Of a DNA stretch of 64,000 nt, positions 48,401 through 54,400 are shown piece after piece (positions within the stretch are counted from its first letter, which is position 1; every line of letters starts with the position of its first letter). Below the pieces are notes generated by a model. That model saw only the letters and a list, made by a program, of their open reading frames with translations. It searched no databases and was not told the DNA's origin. The position numbers were made by a program, and so were the translations under genes. The stretch comes from Closterium sp. Naga37s-1 (lineage: Eukaryota; Streptophyta; Zygnematophyceae; Desmidiales; Closteriaceae): assembly GCA_947471745.1 (NCBI GenBank), contig CANJKZ010001109.1, positions 3,961,501 through 4,025,500 of the forward strand. The letters are read 5' to 3'.

Positions 48401-51400
48401 AACCTGGATTGAAAGCCAAGCAAAGGCCTATGAGGGTGCGTACAGAGAATTCAGCTTTGGAAGGTTCCCCATTGCTGTAGGAATCGTGCCACTAAGCTGA
48501 TTGCGATCAAGTGCTCTGCAATGATGAGTATGAATGGGCATGTGGTAGATACAACAAGCTCATGTTTGCATGGCAACGAGCAAGCAAAAGCATGTTGACA
48601 AGGCTTCGTAATTTTTGCAACAGTGCATTACACTCTGTAGCCCTCATATTATCTATTCAGTTTGGCTCCAGCCCTTAAGACTTAAGAGCAACTTCTTGGG
48701 CTCCAAACCTATCTACGGCCCTGCTTGTGCTCTGTTGGACAGATCCCCAATTCCCCCTTGTACAATGACCAATGTCCCCAAAGTTTTCCTTCAACAAAAC
48801 AGGGGTTTGTATTTGTGCTTCTCTCAATGTGATTATAACAAATGGTATACCCCAAACATGTTCATGTTCTGGTCAAACAGCCACCTGTACAACCGGAACA
48901 CACAATTTTAGCATCTTAGGAGGAACAGATGAAAGTGTTCCTCTCGAATCGTTTGAGTTCACCTCAGGCATTTGTAGCTGTTCGGAGAGAACATGTTCAA
49001 GTTCGCTTGTTTCACATGTCTAACAGGTACTTCTTAAATGTTTTGTTTCACACAAAGGTTGAGGCATCTGTTGCGATCCTCAATAGGAAAGAAAAATCCC
49101 GCACTCACTGGCGGAGAAGAGTTTCTTAACAACACCCCTGCCTCTTGCTGCGCCGCACATGGCATCCACCAGACTCACACCATCTCGCCCTCCCTTTATG
49201 AGAATGACATCATTGAGAGCCGCATTTGCAAGACCACTAATAATTTTCGTTGCCTCCTCTTCCATGCCTCCACTCCCCCTTTCAAACAGATTGTTGCTCT
49301 TCTTCATACCTCCAATGCGACCAGGTGAACCGAACTGGCTCGTGTTTAATACTTGCTCATGCCTACTTACATTGTGTTTAGGTTTGTAAGCATGTCAATT
49401 GCAGTAGGGATTGGGCCAGTGAGCTCATTTAAGTGGAGAAATCTGCGACGATGAACACGAATGGGCACACATGAAGAGACATAGACATAGAAAAGAGCTG
49501 GGATAAGAGAAAGAAACTCCATTGGGAATCAAAATTCCATATAACAGAGGCATGAAGGCTGCTCAATTGACTTCGTCCGTGAGATGTGTGCTGACAATGG
49601 CAGAGGATACAAGGGGTCAGGAGAAGTGAGGACAGATGCGATCTTTGCCTGCCCCAAGGCATGTCATAATTTGCATAGGAGGGTGAAGAAGAGTGGCAAA
49701 AGGAGTGGACAAAATGAGATTTACGGTACAAGGCTTTGCAGAGACGGTAGGCTTGAGCAAATGTTCGGGTCCCATCAGTTTTTGTTAGTCATTCGGTTTG
49801 GATGGCCGTGATGGGCGTGATGGGCGTGGCCGTGGCCGTGATATGCCAGCAGAAATAAAGTTGGGGCTCACTTTCCAGCAACAATGCACTACCTGTTAGT
49901 GTTAGAACTCAATCTCACACTTTGTATTATGTACTTTCTATATCCTAGCGTAGTGTAGTTTTGCACTTTGTGTTTGGTTGGGTTGGGTGTACACCTACAT
50001 CCCAACAACCCAAATGTGATCTCCAAGCAATCTCCAACCCACAAATTGGAGATTTCCTTGGGATTACCTTCAATCCCTAGAGATTGCCCTTGATTCCCTT
50101 CCCATTCTTTCCTTGCCCATCCTGGATGTACTTAAAGAGCTTCAAGCTCATTACTAATGTATGGATTGTAAGCCTAAGTTCTGACACTAGCCACGTGTGT
50201 TTGCTGCTGAGTTTGATACTTCAGCAAACACAACTTGGACCGGTTCAAGCCGAACTGCAGCAAAACCCTCTCAGGCTCAAACTTGAGAACTTCAGACCGT
50301 AAGCTGTTCAGGGTGGTTCAACCGAAACACAAACTGGCGAACTTGAGAGGTTTGACCCAAACCACTATGGGTTTGATACTTGCTGACGCCTACTTACAGT
50401 CGCTGCATGTTTGTAAGCATGCCGATAGTCGTGGGGATTGAGCCAATGAGCTGATTTTTGAAAAGATATCTGCAGCGACGAACATGAATGGGCACGGTTC
50501 AGGAATGCTGATTTTTTTTTTTTTTTTTTTTTTTTTTTATCCCGCGTTTGCAAGGTTGCTGGTTTCAGAGGGAATTAAGCCTGGCATCCTAGTCCAACAT
50601 TTTCACATGCTTACATACCTGCTTTGTCTAAGACTCTCCTAGGGTTCTGTTAACATGGTATCTGTAGCTACATCCTCGGGAACAGAAACCCCATCAGGTA
50701 CTAAACAAAGGACTGGAAGAGTTCCAGTTGCCCGGAATCTGAACCCAGGAGGCTCTCGAATCCTCGGCTCTAGACGGTTGTGATTTGTTTTTGATAGAAT
50801 AGATGGGGGTTGTTGTTGGGTGTACCTCCAACCACATCTGAGGTTGCACCTTGGCTTGGTTTCCAAAAGATATTGGACCTCGAATTATCTCTGGTTGAAA
50901 CCCGCTCAGTGATTATTGGAGGCCTGATTATGTTGGACCAACCAACATCAGGCTGGTTTGACCAAGAGGAAAGTAGCTCGCATAGACCCGGCTGGATTTG
51001 ACCCGAACCGGTTTAAATCCAGTACTTGCTTATGCCTCACATCATTTGCAGGCTTGTGAGGTTGCCTGTTGCAGAGGGTATGGTTCCAGTGAGTTGATTG
51101 GCGGAAAGAGATCTGCCACGATGAGCATAACCAGAAACGCAGAGTACATACAGGTAGCTCAAGCTTGCATGGAAACGAGCAGCGGATATGAGAACACAAC
51201 TCCTTTGGGAGGCAAAGTCATTCAGAACGCATCAGAGACATGAAAGGTACTGTGATGGACATTGGCCATGGTGGGGTGGGATGAGGGCTGACAGTGGCAG
51301 GGGATATGGGGGCAGGATACGTGAGAAAATAGGGTTGTTTGCCTTCCCCAAGGGATGTCAGAGAGCATAGAACGAGCACGGGCAAGGGATCAGCAGGAGA

Positions 51401-54400
51401 GGGGAGGTGAGAGACAGAACCAATATAGGATAAAGGTGAAGGGAGAATGATGAGGAAAGGGGTGATGATGTGGAGAGGTGTAAAGAGAGGAAATGAGAGA
51501 TGATGCGTAGAGGTGTAAAGAGAGGAAAGGAGGGATGCAAGACGAATGCAAGGGTTTTGAGAAGCAATGGGGGAGCAACATGAAGGGATGTTGGAAAGAA
51601 AGAAAGGTGTTAGAGTTAGCCCTCCTCTCCCTCTCTCAATTGGTCTGTTGTAATACTTTTAGCCTGGAGACAAAAGATGCTCGTGACCGCTTTCCTCACT
51701 CAGTGGTGAAATCAGATTGAGCAGCAAAATTGTTTATCTGCCGATCTGTGCCAAGCTATGGGTGAAATCGCCGATTTGCGCAGATCGGTAGGTGAAAGCA
51801 GGTACAGATACCCCACCCGCCTTCGGGTCGACCTGACCCAGGTCCGGGTCCCATCCGACCTTGCTCCCCTGTAAGGCCGGGTCGGGTCGGCATCCTGAAA
51901 TGTTGGACCTTCCGTGACCCGACCCAGGACCCGCTTAGCCACCCAGATAGGGTCAGATTCGTCCGGTTCGGGTCAAATGTTCATGCCTAGTAGCACTATT
52001 AAAGGCCTCCTTGGTTGAACTATCGCGAGAATCTGTGGGTGGGAATCCAGCAAGTGTTTCTTCACAAGGAGTATATGAAATTGTTGTTGGGGGCTAAGTA
52101 AGGAAATAAAGGAATGCCGAACGAAAAAAAGCCTCCTTCTAATGCTTGGGTGGCTGAGTCTGCTTGGGCTCCCAACCACTGAATAAGGAGGGGAGATCGA
52201 TGGGGTTGATGATGGTTGTTAATCGGTGGTACGGAGGGGATGATGAAGTTTTGGAGTTTGCAATTCACAATCTGAATTGAGGGGACAACCGTACTTTTTA
52301 GTTCCTCACTTTCCGAACTTATAATAAAAATATTGTGTCTTTTATTCCCATCACCCCAAGCATATTTTGGCGAATATACACCCATGTATATCTGCCTGTT
52401 GGGCCAGTTTCAACCCGAGCTGGTTCGGTTCTATCACTTGCTCATAGCTTACAAAAGTTGCAGGTTTTTTAGGTTGCCTATTGCAGAGGGAATTGTGCCA
52501 GTGAGTTGATTGTAAGAGAGTGATCTGCCACGAGCATCACATTTGAGCATGAAGAGTAGATACAGGAAACTGGAGCTTGCATAGAAATCAGCAACAGATA
52601 GGAGCAATGAACTCCATTGGGAGGAAAAATCCATAATAACGCAACAGAGGCATGCAAGGCAGTGAGATGGATATTGTCCATAGTGTAGCGGGATGTGTGC
52701 TGACAGAGGGAATGGGTGGGGGCAGGAGACGTAAGTGAGACGTAGTTCCTTGCCTGCCCCAAAGCATGTGAGGTATGCATGGAATGAGCACGGGGAAGAG
52801 AGCCATGAGAGAGGGTAGGGGAGAGGCGAAAGCAGGTTAGGATAGACAGGGAAAGGAAGGAATCAGGATGATGTGGACAGGGTTGTGAAGCGAGGAACGG
52901 AAGGATGCAATAATAATGCAAAGGTTTTGGGGTTACAGGACTCGAAGGGACGAAAGCTCAGAGAAGGGATGGGGGAGCAACACGAAGGGATGTATAGAAA
53001 ACCGTAGAGAGTGAGGAAGGTACATGGAGAGAAACAATCCAGAGGGACGAGTGAGAAGCAAGATGAAAATGTAGCAGAGAGGCCTTGCGCTCGTAAAACG
53101 TATGTAAGAGTCCCTTGCCACTCTGTAACTGCCCAGAATCTCAGTCCAACAGGCACTCAAACACTGATATAGACAGCAGAGAGGCTTCACTTTCCCTTAC
53201 CAACCAGCTCAGGGGTGTTAGCCAGAGTCGACTCAGACTCAATTTGCTGTTTTCGGTCATTCCACACCGTCACACATCTACCTTGCAATCCACAATCACA
53301 TGACTCTCAAGTCGCATGCGCAGTCCACAGGATACAGCTAAGGATATGGAGGTGGTCAGTAGAGCTCATGCGATCGGATACGGAGGAAGGGGGAAAATGG
53401 AGTGCAATGGTCTGGATTGTATTGAGATTGAGCACAAACGGCAGAGATTGGAGGGAGAATCTGGAGTACAGCAAAGCAAACACCTTGCGGTGGGGCTTAC
53501 AGATACGTCAGTTTTTCAAGGTTGCCGATTTCAGCAGGAATTGTGCCACTGAGCTGATTGCCAGCAAGTGATCTGCAATGATAAGTATCCATGCGGTAGA
53601 TTTAGGAAGCTCATGATGGCATGGCAATGAGCAACAGATAAGAGCAAGCAGTTCTGTTGAGAGGCGAAATCCCTGAGAATGCAACAGATGCATTAAGCGC
53701 AGGCAATGCATGCACCCTGAGCATGCAACAGACTCTGGCATGCAACAATATCCGTGGCATGTGAGCTGGCACTGGCAGGGGATAGTTGTAGGGAAAAGGT
53801 TTGAGGAGAGGCATGCCCTTTTTGTGCTCCAAGGAGAGCCAGCGACGTATAGAACGGGGAGGAATACATGGGAGAATGGGTGAGAGTGGCCTGAAGTAGA
53901 TAGGAAATAAGGAAAAGGAAGGAATGCCATCTTTTTATAGAATGTCCACAAGGAACAGTGCACGGGAAAGGGGGGTGGGTCAGGGGGGGGGAGGAAGGGG
54001 AGAGGCAGAAAGTAGATGGGAGAAAATGAAAAGGAAGGAATGACGAGGAACGGAGGGTTGATGCGGATTGTGCTGTGGAGGGAGGACGAGGGTGACGCAA
54101 GAATTATGCCAAGCTCTGGAATGGGGGAGAGAGGACAGAGGGTTAGATCAGGAATGGGGGAGCAACACGATGGGATGTGCAAAAAAACGTTGTGGGAGGA
54201 GGGTACGTTGACAATGCAAATAAGAGGGACGAACAAGAAGCAAGGTGAAAAAATACCTATTCAAAAAAACATTTATATAAATTCTCAGGGGCTACAAGGT
54301 GAGTACGCTGGTCTATGTACGCTGCTCCAGAGTCAAGGAGGCGGGTACCGGTGTCCTCCTTCAAGGAGGCAGGAGTAGAGGGAGTTGTCTCCCCCTGCGC

